Assembly (NCBI GenBank): GCA_017856115.1
Contig: JAFMFM010000003.1
Coordinates: forward strand, 1 to 64,000
Direction: 5' to 3'
Origin: Actinomycetota bacterium
Lineage (GTDB): Bacteria; Actinomycetota; Acidimicrobiia; Acidimicrobiales; Ilumatobacteraceae
DNA length: 64,000 nucleotides
Every line of letters begins with the position of its first letter. Position 1 is the stretch's first letter. Below, in pieces: positions 28,198 to 36,650 of this stretch. A model generated the notes under the pieces. The model saw nothing but the letters and a program-made list of their open reading frames with translations, was not told the origin of the DNA and made no database searches. A program made the translations under genes and the position numbers.

Positions 28198-28755
28198 GTG
28201 CCAGATTCCGGACAAGAACGGCTGCTCGTCGACGTCTTGTCGCGTGCACAGGCCGAGGGGGCGCTCGGACAACGGCCAATAGCTGACGTGATTCAGCATG
28301 CGCGGTCGTTTGTTGACGCACTCCCCTCGGACGTCACCACGGTGATGGATATTGGCTCCGGAGCAGGCGTTCCCGGGCTCATTATCGCACTGGACCGCCC
28401 CACCGTGCAGCTCACATTGGTGGATCGACGGGCAAAGCGGGTGGATGCACTACGTCGAGCCATCGCGATGTTGGAGTGGGGCGATCGTGTGGTTGCCCAT
28501 GAAGGCGATGTCAACCAGTTGAGCCGAGATCCGGCGTGGGAGGGAACCCAGGATGCTGTGGTAGCACGAGGTTTTGGGGAGCCTGCTCGGACGCTCCCCC
28601 TTGCCCGTCAATTGGTGAGGGTCGGAGGTTGGCTGGTCATCAGCGAGCCACCGCCGGAACGGGGATCCCGGTGGGATCCGGCCTGGGTTGCCTCCCTCGG
28701 GTTGAGTTCCCCGGAGCGTTGTGGTGCGGTGGTTCGGTTCCACGTGGAACAGTGA
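28198..28755 (+). CDS. rsmG: 16S rRNA m7G527 methyltransferase RsmG
   Basis: 185 residues. SAM-binding motif D-I-G-S-G-A-G-V-P-G-L and the following V-D-R-R-A-K-R are typical. It methylates G527 in 16S rRNA. The start was set at GTG 28198 from the -10 spacing and homolog length; earlier in-frame codons overlap the end of khpB. The last residues, F-H-V-E-Q, are encoded by the parS palindrome. Confidence 0.94.
   Translation: MPDSGQERLLVDVLSRAQAEGALGQRPIADVIQHARSFVDALPSDVTTVMDIGSGAGVPGLIIALDRPTVQLTLVDRRAKRVDALRRAIAMLEWGDRVVAHEGDVNQLSRDPAWEGTQDAVVARGFGEPARTLPLARQLVRVGGWLVISEPPPERGSRWDPAWVASLGLSSPERCGAVVRFHVEQ
28737..28750. other. parS: parS centromere site
   Basis: GTTCCACGTGGAAC, a perfect 14-bp palindrome flanked by G and A. 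It is the well-known TTCCACGTGGAA form of the ParB site, here inside the end of rsmG and about 60 nt before parA. Confidence 0.85.
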
Positions 28756-28799
28756 CCCCCTCCTGATTCGTGGTGTTCGGGGTGATTCCCGAACTGCGA

Positions 28800-28805
28800 T
28801 ACCGT
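28800..28805 (+). promoter_or_regulatory. -10 element of parA
   Basis: TACCGT, 6 nt before GTG 28812. The parS palindrome lies about 50 nt upstream, so ParB bound there could affect this promoter. Confidence 0.45.
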
Positions 28806-28811
28806 AGAAGG

Positions 28812-29588
28812 GTGATGTCTCCTCCGCCCCGGGTCATAGCGGTTGCCAACCAAAAGGGTGGCGTCGGAAAGACGACATCCGTCGTCAATCTGTCCGCAAG
28901 CATTGCCCTCTTGGGACATCGAGTGTTGGTGGTCGACTTGGATCCGCAAGGTAACGCCTCAACCGGACTGGGAATCGACATTCGGTCGCTCAACAACAGC
29001 GTCTACGACGTCCTGCTGCATGAAACACCAATTGACGACGTGGTGCAGGCGAGTGCAGTAAGAGGGTTGTTCGTGGTGCCCGCAAATCTGGATTTGGCTG
29101 GCGCAGAGATCGAACTCGTGCCAATGATGGGTCGCGAGACACGACTCCGCAAGGCCATCGAACGAGTCGCCGCCGATTATGCGTACGTGTTCATTGACTG
29201 TCCGCCATCACTCGGTCTGCTGACCGTCAATGCCTTGACCGCCGCCGCCGAAGTGCTGGTGCCGGTGCAGTGCGAGTACTACGCCCTGGAGGGACTTGCT
29301 CAACTCCTGCGAAACATCGAACTGGTGAACAAAAACCTCAATCCCACGTTGCAGGTCAGCACGATATTGTGCCAGATGTACGACAACCGAACCAAGCTGT
29401 CCGCGGATGTGGTGCGAGAGGTGCGACAGCACTTCGGCGCAAAGGTCCTTCAAACGGTGATCCCACGTACGGTAAAAATTGCCGAGTCTCCCAGCCACGG
29501 TCAGCCTGCGGTGGTACTCGACCCCTCAGGTGTGGGGGCAAAGGCGTATATGGCAGCTGCACAGGAGGTAGTCAATGGCCGGTCTTAA
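28812..29588 (+). CDS. parA: Chromosome partitioning ATPase ParA (Soj)
   Basis: 258 residues from GTG 28812 (an ATG follows directly). The deviant Walker A K-G-G-V-G-K-T-T is close to the N-terminus; also present are D-L-D-P-Q-G-N-A-S and D-C-P-P-S-L. It moves ParB-bound origins by ATP-driven DNA binding. Overlaps parB by 14 nt. Confidence 0.96.
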   Translation: MMSPPPRVIAVANQKGGVGKTTSVVNLSASIALLGHRVLVVDLDPQGNASTGLGIDIRSLNNSVYDVLLHETPIDDVVQASAVRGLFVVPANLDLAGAEIELVPMMGRETRLRKAIERVAADYAYVFIDCPPSLGLLTVNALTAAAEVLVPVQCEYYALEGLAQLLRNIELVNKNLNPTLQVSTILCQMYDNRTKLSADVVREVRQHFGAKVLQTVIPRTVKIAESPSHGQPAVVLDPSGVGAKAYMAAAQEVVNGRS

Positions 29589-30444
29589 ATCCGGAAAAGG
29601 GCTCGGATCGCTGATCCCAAGCGGGGGAGGTGTGCCACCCGTCACAGGCGGACTCACTGAGGTGACCCTTGCTGCAATTGAAGTAAATCCGCATCAACCG
29701 CGCACACACTTTGACGATGAGGCACTGACCGAACTTGCGGCATCGATACGTGCCGTAGGGGTACTGCAACCCCTGCTCGTACGCACCCTCAAGCCCGGCT
29801 CGTATCAACTCATCGCCGGTGAGCGCCGCCTTAAGGCCGCACAACGAGCCGGGCTGACCCATGTTCCGGTGATTGTGCGTGATACCAGCGACATTGGCTC
29901 CGCAGAACAAGCGCTCATCGAGAACGTACATCGCGAGGACTTGGGACCACTCGAGGAAGCCGCGGCATACCAGCAACTCCTCGAAGATTTTCGATTGACC
30001 CACGATCAGTTGGCGGCTCGAGTGGGGAAGAATCGTGTCACCATCAGCAACTCGATTCGCCTGTTGGCCCTACCGGCATCGGTACAACAGCTCATTGCCG
30101 ATCGTCGCTTGTCGGCGGGTCACGCCAAGGTGCTTCTCAGTGTCACGGATCGTGCCCAACAGGAACGACTTGCACAACAGGTCGTGCGAGAGGCACTCTC
30201 GGTTCGGGCGACTGAAGCATTAATTACCAGTTCTGGTACATCGGTACGCAAGAAACAAGGAGGCAAACGCCACGCGGTTGCCGGCGATCCCGCCCTGAAC
30301 GACGTTGCACATCTCGTGGCCGAACATTTGGCGACGAGAGTGGAGGTTGCTCCACCCACACGCTCTACCCGTGGCCGCTTGACGATCGAATTTGCCGACC
30401 TTGCGGATCTGGAGCGAATCGCACGGACGATTCTGGGCGCCTAA
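29575..30444 (+). CDS. parB: Chromosome partitioning protein ParB
   Basis: 289 residues. An N-terminal ParA-interacting segment (G-L-K-S-G-K-G-L-G-S-L) precedes the CTPase box (G-E-R-R and E-N-V-H-R-E-D-L), a helix-turn-helix domain (about 115-185) that recognises parS, and a C-terminal dimerisation domain (L-T-I-E-F-A-D-L-A-D-L-E-R-I). Start ATG 29575 lies in the last codons of parA. Confidence 0.96.
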   Translation: MAGLKSGKGLGSLIPSGGGVPPVTGGLTEVTLAAIEVNPHQPRTHFDDEALTELAASIRAVGVLQPLLVRTLKPGSYQLIAGERRLKAAQRAGLTHVPVIVRDTSDIGSAEQALIENVHREDLGPLEEAAAYQQLLEDFRLTHDQLAARVGKNRVTISNSIRLLALPASVQQLIADRRLSAGHAKVLLSVTDRAQQERLAQQVVREALSVRATEALITSSGTSVRKKQGGKRHAVAGDPALNDVAHLVAEHLATRVEVAPPTRSTRGRLTIEFADLADLERIARTILGA

Positions 30445-30460
30445 GGCCCGTCACGACTCT

Positions 30461-30479
30461 CACCGTCTACCTGACGGTG
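30461..30479. terminator. Hairpin between convergent parB and trxA
   Basis: CACCGTC / GACGGTG, a perfect 7-bp stem with a 5-nt loop. No U tract follows in either direction, so termination here is only likely. Confidence 0.4.
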
Positions 30480-30488
30480 TCCCCAACC

Positions 30489-30521
30489 TGTGGATAATGC
30501 TGGGGAAAGCCTTGTGGGTAA
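30489..30521 (-). promoter_or_regulatory. DnaA-box pair between parB and trxA
   Basis: Minus-strand TTATCCACA (30489-30497), identical to the classic consensus, and TTACCCACA (30513-30521), one mismatch. The first is enclosed by CCCCA/TGGGG arms (30481-30485 and 30501-30505). Confidence 0.65.
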
Positions 30522-30851
30522 CTAGCCGAGGTGTGGTGCCAGGTCGCGTAGAAGCGCTGCTTTGCCGCGGGCGCCAACCAGGGTGTCGACCGCCTCGCCG
30601 TTCTTGAACACGATCATCGTCGGAATACTCATGACCTTGAATCGCATGGCGATGTCGCCATGATCATCGACATTGAGTTTTGCAACGGTGAGAGCGCCGG
30701 CCTGTTCGGTGGCGATTTCACGGATGACGGGATCGATTTGCTTGCACGGACCGCACCACTCGGCCCAGAAATCCACCAGAACGGGTGTGGTTGCCGAGCG
30801 AATCGTTTCGTCGAAGTTTGCGGTGGTGAGGGTGATGACGTTTTCGGACAT
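30522..30851 (-). CDS. trxA: Thioredoxin
   Basis: 109 residues with the redox site W-C-G-P-C-K (Cys33, Cys36) and the cis-proline segment S-I-P-T-M-I. It reduces protein disulfides using electrons from TrxB. ATG 30851 lies 7 nt after TAGCGT (30859-30864), a -10 hexamer that includes the TAG stop of trxB, so trxA can be transcribed separately from trxB as well as with it. Confidence 0.96.
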   Translation of the reverse strand: MSENVITLTTANFDETIRSATTPVLVDFWAEWCGPCKQIDPVIREIATEQAGALTVAKLNVDDHGDIAMRFKVMSIPTMIVFKNGEAVDTLVGARGKAALLRDLAPHLG

Positions 30852-30861
30852 GCGCGCCACG

Positions 30862-31827
30862 CTACTTGTTGGCTGATCCGTGGTGGTGCTCCAGCCAGCG
30901 CTCCGCATCGATTGCGGCCATACAGCCGGAACCTGCGGCGGTGATTGCTTGTCGATACGTGTGATCCTGTACGTCGCCACATGCAAACACACCGGGAACG
31001 TTGGTTCGTGACGAACCTGGTTGCGTGACGAGATAGCCGTTGTCATCCATGTCGAGGACGCCCGCGAATACGTCCGTGTTCGGACGATGACCGATGGCTA
31101 CGAAGAGACCGCCGATGTTCATGGTGTCGGTTGCGCCAGTCACGGTGTCGGTTACTTCGATTGCCGACAACTTCGCTTCACCGACGATGCGTGTTACTTG
31201 AGCGTTCCACCGCACCGAGATCTTGGGGTTTGCAAGGGCGCGTTCCTGCATGATCTTGGAGGCGCGAAACTTGTCGCGACGGTGGATGATGGTGACCTTG
31301 GAGGCGAATTTCGTGAGGAACGAGGCTTCCTCGATGGCGGAATCACCGCCACCGACCACGACTATTTCTTGTCCACGAAAAAAGAAACCATCGCACGTTG
31401 CGCAAGTCGAGACACCATGGCCGATCAGTCGCGCTTCGTTCTCCAATCCAAGCATGAGCGAACGCGCACCGGTGCTGACGATGACCACATCGGCGGTGTA
31501 TTCGTCGTCACGAACCCACACCCGATGTGGATGCGAAGAAAAGTCGATTTTTGTTGCCTTTTCGGTCAGAAATTCGGCTCCGAAGCGAGCTGCTTGGTCA
31601 CGCATGCGTTGCATCAATTCCGGACCCTGCACCCCCTCCGGAAAGCCGGGGAAGTTCTCCACCTCCGTGGTCAGCATCAACTGGCCGCCGGGTTGATCGG
31701 ATGTGGAGGATGGCTCACCCTCGATGACGAGGGGTGAGAGCGAAGCCCGCGCCACGTAGATGGCGGCCGTAAGTCCGGCCGGACCCGACCCGATGATGAT
31801 CACGTTGCGATGTGGATGGGTGGTCAT
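30862..31827 (-). CDS. trxB: Thioredoxin reductase
   Basis: 321 residues. FAD-binding I-I-G-S-G-P-A-G-L-T-A near the start, active-site C-A-T-C (Cys142, Cys145), NADPH motif G-G-G-D-S-A, and C-terminal G-V-F-A-C-G-D-V. It overlaps the upstream membrane-protein gene by 4 nt. trxB-trxA next to parB is the usual actinobacterial origin arrangement. Confidence 0.96.
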   Translation of the reverse strand: MTTHPHRNVIIIGSGPAGLTAAIYVARASLSPLVIEGEPSSTSDQPGGQLMLTTEVENFPGFPEGVQGPELMQRMRDQAARFGAEFLTEKATKIDFSSHPHRVWVRDDEYTADVVIVSTGARSLMLGLENEARLIGHGVSTCATCDGFFFRGQEIVVVGGGDSAIEEASFLTKFASKVTIIHRRDKFRASKIMQERALANPKISVRWNAQVTRIVGEAKLSAIEVTDTVTGATDTMNIGGLFVAIGHRPNTDVFAGVLDMDDNGYLVTQPGSSRTNVPGVFACGDVQDHTYRQAITAAGSGCMAAIDAERWLEHHHGSANK

Positions 31828-32156
31828 GGTTGCTCTTTCTCGTCGGAGTGCCTGGCTCGCAGCAGGAATGACCCAACGAGGATAAACGCTGCGCCAACGA
31901 CGAAGTATGACACCCACACGGCACGGCGCTCACTGAGCACTACTTCGAACAACTCCTGGACACCGCGCATCACGGCGATGAGGGAAAGCGCCACGAGTGC
32001 GATCGAGACCACCGCAATGAGTGAGCCGAACACCACCCCACGAGTGACGGCGACGATGGGCCGCGTGGTTCGATCTCGAACGGCACCAACGATCCGGTCG
32101 ATGAAATCGACGGTCTTGCGCGGAAACTCGGGATCACGAAGCGGGTTGCCGACCAC
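31824..32156 (-). CDS. Two-helix membrane protein, phage-holin/DUF-like
   Basis: 110 residues, not named with certainty. A charged N-terminus (D-F-I-D-R-I-V-G-A-V-R-D-R-T) precedes two hydrophobic helices (about 40-65 and 80-100) and a charged tail. GTG 32156 has TAGCCT (32163-32168, minus) 6 nt upstream. It overlaps trxB by 4 nt and lies where other actinobacteria carry sigM. Confidence 0.6.
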   Translation of the reverse strand: MVGNPLRDPEFPRKTVDFIDRIVGAVRDRTTRPIVAVTRGVVFGSLIAVVSIALVALSLIAVMRGVQELFEVVLSERRAVWVSYFVVGAAFILVGSFLLRARHSDEKEQP

Positions 32157-32181
32157 GACGTCAGGCTAACGCTGACGAAAA

Positions 32182-33753
32182 TTACGCGGGAACGAACGCC
32201 ACCTCGTTGATACGACCCTGGTACGGGTTGGTCGCACTGCACGCAGCACTTTTGCCGATTTCCGTCAACACGATGAGAAGATGCGTGACCGGAGTAGTGA
32301 CGGAAAACTTCACGATTTTGCCACGAGTCTGGTAATCCTTGGCCAGGGGAGCACCCCATCCGTCGAAACCAGACGGCGGAGTGGATGCAACACCGTAGAT
32401 TTCCGTACCCGTCGGACCGTTGGCGAAGTTCACCCGGAGCGTTCCAGTTCCCGCCCCGCTCAGGGTGACGAGTACACCAACCCGCTCCTTGGTTCCGAAG
32501 AACTTGTCCGCATAACAGGATGTGGCCCACGACGATTGAGGATTCTTGTCGACCAACGCGCCGATGAGTTCTTCGTTCTCGACACCGTCATCGCCGTTCG
32601 GGTCGAACGAGTTGATCGCGGCAATCGTCGCAGGACCCGAAGCAATCGGCGGGGTAACCACTTCCGAGACAACCTCGGGAATTGCGACATTTTCAGGATC
32701 ACGCGTGCGTAATACGGCGGTGATGACCAGACCGGTGAGGATGAGCGTGGCAAGCAACAGCCTCGTGGTGGTGCTTCGCCAGAAACCCCCGAACGAAAAT
32801 CGACGTGAGGGCTTGAGCGGAGCACGGACGCTCGTGCGTGTGGTGGTGGTCGCACGCTCCAGGATCACGCGTTGTCCCGCCGGTGGCGTGAGGGCAGAGT
32901 GATCATCGCGCTCGTCACGCAACGCCTCCAGGAGTGCAACGCGGGTTGCTTCCCCGGTTTGGTATCGATGATCGGGGTTTCGAGCCAACAGTTTGTGTAC
33001 GACCCGAACCAGTCGAGGTGACAGTGTCGGGCGCAGGTGCCCAAGATCGGTCGGTTCCCGCTGGAGTCGAGCCAGGGCCGTATCGGCGTCGTTATCGCTC
33101 AAAAACGGCACTTTTCCGGACAAACACTCATAGAGCACGAGGCCGAGGCTGTAGAGGTCGGCCCGTCCATCCAGTTGTCTTCCGCGCACGATCTCGGGTG
33201 ACAAGTACTTGGCGGTGCCCATCATGATGTTGTCGCTGGTGAGATCGCTGCCCTCGGAGGGAGTGATTGCCTTGGCGATTCCGAAATCGGCCAGCAAGAA
33301 GTGTCCGTCGGGGCGCACGAGGATGTTCCCCGGCTTTACGTCACGATGGATGTATCCGTGTTGGTGTGTTGCGTCCAGTGCCGACGCAATGGCTGCACCC
33401 ATCATGATGGACAAACCAGGCGTGAGTTTCTTCTTTTTGTCGAGAAGGTCGCGGAGACTTCGACCCTGCACGTATTGCATGACCACCACCTGGAAACCGT
33501 CGTGCGCGAACGAGTCGTAGACGGCGACGATGTTCGGATGATTCAGTCCCGCACACGCCAGGGCCTCGCGACGGAATCGCTCGATTGCCGTCTCATCGCG
33601 GGCGATATGGCGCTTGAGAACCTTGATGGCAACTTGCCGGTCGAGGAACGTATCGTGGCCGAGCCACACCTCCGCCATGCCCCCGCGAGCGATGAGTCGT
33701 TCCAGCCGGTATCGGTCGCCAATGAACCCCGGTTCGAGTTCGGCGGCAGACAT
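32182..33753 (-). CDS. Ser/Thr kinase with an extracytoplasmic discoidin-like domain
   Basis: 523 residues. An N-terminal kinase domain (about 12-275) has Lys44, H-R-D at 136-138, D-F-G at 156-158 and S-P-E; the first glycine of the glycine loop is Ala, but other catalytic residues are intact. One membrane helix (about 330-350) leads to an outer beta-sandwich domain (about 380-523) with a D-P-N-G-D-D-G metal-loop-like segment, as in the discoidin-like domain of mycobacterial MviN. Neighbours in other actinobacteria (murJ, sigM) are absent. Confidence 0.87.
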   Translation of the reverse strand: MSAAELEPGFIGDRYRLERLIARGGMAEVWLGHDTFLDRQVAIKVLKRHIARDETAIERFRREALACAGLNHPNIVAVYDSFAHDGFQVVVMQYVQGRSLRDLLDKKKKLTPGLSIMMGAAIASALDATHQHGYIHRDVKPGNILVRPDGHFLLADFGIAKAITPSEGSDLTSDNIMMGTAKYLSPEIVRGRQLDGRADLYSLGLVLYECLSGKVPFLSDNDADTALARLQREPTDLGHLRPTLSPRLVRVVHKLLARNPDHRYQTGEATRVALLEALRDERDDHSALTPPAGQRVILERATTTTRTSVRAPLKPSRRFSFGGFWRSTTTRLLLATLILTGLVITAVLRTRDPENVAIPEVVSEVVTPPIASGPATIAAINSFDPNGDDGVENEELIGALVDKNPQSSWATSCYADKFFGTKERVGVLVTLSGAGTGTLRVNFANGPTGTEIYGVASTPPSGFDGWGAPLAKDYQTRGKIVKFSVTTPVTHLLIVLTEIGKSAACSATNPYQGRINEVAFVPA

Positions 33754-33798
33754 GACTGAGGGGAGACGCTAGTTCTGCGCACCCCGCAGATGGTGGAA

Positions 33799-34632
33799 TT
33801 ACTCCACGTGATACGTAACGCCGATGGTTCCCGGACCGGTATGTGAACCAATCACGGAACCGATGTCACCGACGATGATCTCTCCGGAGTAGATCTCACG
33901 CAGTTGCGCAACGAATGCATCCACATCCGGACACTGTGCATGGAGCACTGCCACATTGGAGACGTTTCCCGCCTCGCGGAATTTGTCGACGACGAAGGCG
34001 AGCGCCTTTTTTCGGGTGCGTTCCTTGCCGCCTTCGGCAACCTTGCCGTCATCCACCGTGATGATTGGCTTGATCGCCAGTGCAGAGGCAAGAAGTGCCT
34101 TTGCACCACCGATACGACCGTTCTTTTTCAGGTTTTCGAGCGTGTCCAATGCACCCCACACCCGGGTTCGACCGGCCAAATCCGTCACCGTGCGAGCGAG
34201 ATCATCGACCCCCATGCCGTTCTTGGCCAGCCGGGCCGCGGCGACCACGTTGATGCCTTCACCCATCGACGCTGATCGGCTGTCCACGATGCGTATGGGG
34301 ATTGTGAGCGCGGCGGCCTGCGCACCCTGCTCGGCAGCCTGTTTGGTGGCGGAGAGCTCGGCCGACAAGGTCACGACGAGGATGGCGGTGGCACCCTCGT
34401 TGGCCAACCTGGTGAACGCCTCGGAAAACTTGCCGGGGGATGGCGCTGCGGTTTGTGGCAGAACCGGGCTGGCCGAGCAGCGGGCCCAGAACTCGCTGGT
34501 GGTGAGCGAAACACGATCGGTGAACTCTTCACTGCCGAAGCTGAAGGTGAGGGGAACGATGGTGATGCCCAACTCGTCGACCAGGTGTTGTGGCAGGTCG
34601 CAGGCGGAATCAGTAACGATGCGTACGGTCAT
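33799..34632 (-). CDS. DegV family fatty-acid-binding protein
   Basis: 277 residues. Starts with V-R-I-V-T-D-S-A-C-D-L-P, the DegV hallmark, and carries S-A-T-K-Q-A-A-E-Q and the lid-type motif S-V-I-G-S-H-T-G-P-G. DegV/FakB proteins hold fatty acids for phosphorylation by FakA, but no fakA is in the window. ATG 34632 overlaps the stop of the DUF6049 gene by 4 nt, so translation is coupled. Confidence 0.85.
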   Translation of the reverse strand: MTVRIVTDSACDLPQHLVDELGITIVPLTFSFGSEEFTDRVSLTTSEFWARCSASPVLPQTAAPSPGKFSEAFTRLANEGATAILVVTLSAELSATKQAAEQGAQAAALTIPIRIVDSRSASMGEGINVVAAARLAKNGMGVDDLARTVTDLAGRTRVWGALDTLENLKKNGRIGGAKALLASALAIKPIITVDDGKVAEGGKERTRKKALAFVVDKFREAGNVSNVAVLHAQCPDVDAFVAQLREIYSGEIIVGDIGSVIGSHTGPGTIGVTYHVE

Positions 34633-36650
34633 GCCTGCGAGCGTAGTGCGGGGTGCTGCCTGGTCGTTCTCTTTCGGTGTGCGCGGCGGGCATGAATGAT
34701 CCACCATGCCAGTAGAAGCACGAGGAATACCAGACTCACACCTCGACCCAGCCCCGCCAGGGCATTCATCCGGATGCGTACTTCGGCGACGTCCATCACG
34801 ACGCCAGCAGGACTGAGCAGGGAAAGTTCCACGGGAATCAGTCCGTTTGCACGAGCCGTTGCGTTGATGATGATTTCTCGTTGTTCACCTGCGGGCAGGG
34901 TTACGTCGAGGGAACTGGGCGCAAACGACATTTTTCCGGTCGGACTTGCGAGTTGTAGTCGAAGTGACACGGTGAAGTCACTCTGATTCAGGAGTGGTAT
35001 GCGCAATTCGCTTTCGCGACTACCGAAGGTGAACGAACGCTCCGGCAGTGCAACCGCATTTCGCACCGCCGCAACCCGAGCGAGTACACCATCGATGTAG
35101 GCATCACGCTCTGATTCCGTGATCGTGGTGTCGTTGGCAACGTCGATGAGTTCCACCCAACGGTCTGCCACACCGTCGTTAGTGGCGATGACATCACGCA
35201 CCGACTCCACCGATGCGAGTGCATCGTTGGTGCGTCTCTGGATGGTTGCGATGTCGAGTTTCGGTACGACGGGTGGATCAATCCGCGCCAGACCTTCCAA
35301 CGTCGGCGCAAAATCCCCGAGTCGTCGGAGTTCGATCTGGGGAGCATTGCGTAAGTGCCGAAGGAGAATGGACGCAATCAATGGTTCTGCCGGTACACCG
35401 CTTGCGCTTGCGATCACCACGTGTCGCGCCGCGAGTGCCGACGCTCCAACGGAGGAACTCGCGATTTCGTTGCGCTGAGCGATGACTTCTGCAGCAAGTG
35501 CCGTCGCCGACTCGTGTGCAGTACCGGTTGGAACGTCGAGCAGCGTCGCGTAGCGAGAGTCAGCAAGGTGGAGAACCACACCGTTGCTGGCCGAACGCAG
35601 TGCGTACGGCCGACTCGGGTTCGTGTCGACACCGTATGCACCAACCGCATCGGGCAGCATGACCACGTTGGTGACGCCGAAGGTTCGAAGAAGGTCGACC
35701 CCGGCCGCGTCAATCGGTGCATCACTGATCCATACCGCGCGCGAAGGCAGCCGGGGTCCGTTTACCGCATCGAGCACGCTTTCTCCACGAAGAAGCTGTG
35801 CATCAAAGGCCGACTTCTGCTCCGCTGCCGCGTAGGACGCCACATCCGTCGGACGAAACGTCGCCACGAGCACGTCATTGTCCGGAAGTTTCGTCGCCAG
35901 TTCGGTGAAGAGTGTGCGATCGGTTTCCGCGGTGGAGCGAGACAGACCATCGAGCACCTCCGGTCGGATTCGAACTCCAATCGGCACACCAGGTGGCTTA
36001 CGGAACAACACGTCCCGCAGGTCGCGAAGCGTTTCCTGCACGGTGCTTGCGACGGTGATGGTTCCATCCGGCTGTAGCGAGGGTGCTCCGTCGGCCGATG
36101 CGATGAACGAGACAGGAAGCGTTGCCACGGAGCGCGCCGACACCACGTTGACGAACGTGGTGAGTTCAGCCACGAGGCCTGATGGCGCAGTCAGCGTGAC
36201 GCGGAGTGCACGGAGCCCATCTCGAGCAATTCGCAGCGAACCATCCCGTCGCGCGGTATCGGATGTTCTGATGAGTAGTTGGTAGGCGGTGCCGTCGTTG
36301 AGTGAGAGCGTCTGAAAGAGCGGGCCCGCAATCGCGGTTTCCGATTCCGACGCAAAGGGTTGTCCTGCCACGATGTTCGTGACGTCACTACGCGCCATGA
36401 GGGGAGAACTCAACTGCACCAGGGCGGTCGATGAAGGATCGGTCAACATCGACTCCACTGCACCGTCGCGCGGTGGTGACACCGTGAAGATCAAGCGTTC
36501 GTTGATCCGGGCGGTGAACGTACCCGTGATCATCTCGAGGCGATAGTCCACGGCGCCTGCCACATCTTCTGCGACCAGCACCGTTGCACCAGCGATCAGA
36601 AGTGCAGTGAGGATTCGGGAAATGGCATGTCGAATGCCGCGTGGCGTCAT
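34629..36650 (-). CDS. DUF6049 family secreted/anchored protein
   Basis: 673 residues from ATG 36650. A signal peptide (about 1-34, A-L-L-I-A-G-A-T-V-L-V-A-E-D) precedes a long extracellular region and a single membrane helix (about 637-652) with a basic tail (R-R-A-H-R-K-R). Such proteins sit beside the murJ/pcnA region in actinobacteria; the function is unknown. A conserved I-G-V-R-I-R-P segment is present. Its start overlaps the GNAT stop by 4 nt and its stop overlaps degV by 4 nt. Confidence 0.75.
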   Translation of the reverse strand: MTPRGIRHAISRILTALLIAGATVLVAEDVAGAVDYRLEMITGTFTARINERLIFTVSPPRDGAVESMLTDPSSTALVQLSSPLMARSDVTNIVAGQPFASESETAIAGPLFQTLSLNDGTAYQLLIRTSDTARRDGSLRIARDGLRALRVTLTAPSGLVAELTTFVNVVSARSVATLPVSFIASADGAPSLQPDGTITVASTVQETLRDLRDVLFRKPPGVPIGVRIRPEVLDGLSRSTAETDRTLFTELATKLPDNDVLVATFRPTDVASYAAAEQKSAFDAQLLRGESVLDAVNGPRLPSRAVWISDAPIDAAGVDLLRTFGVTNVVMLPDAVGAYGVDTNPSRPYALRSASNGVVLHLADSRYATLLDVPTGTAHESATALAAEVIAQRNEIASSSVGASALAARHVVIASASGVPAEPLIASILLRHLRNAPQIELRRLGDFAPTLEGLARIDPPVVPKLDIATIQRRTNDALASVESVRDVIATNDGVADRWVELIDVANDTTITESERDAYIDGVLARVAAVRNAVALPERSFTFGSRESELRIPLLNQSDFTVSLRLQLASPTGKMSFAPSSLDVTLPAGEQREIIINATARANGLIPVELSLLSPAGVVMDVAEVRIRMNALAGLGRGVSLVFLVLLLAWWIIHARRAHRKRTTRQHPALRSQA

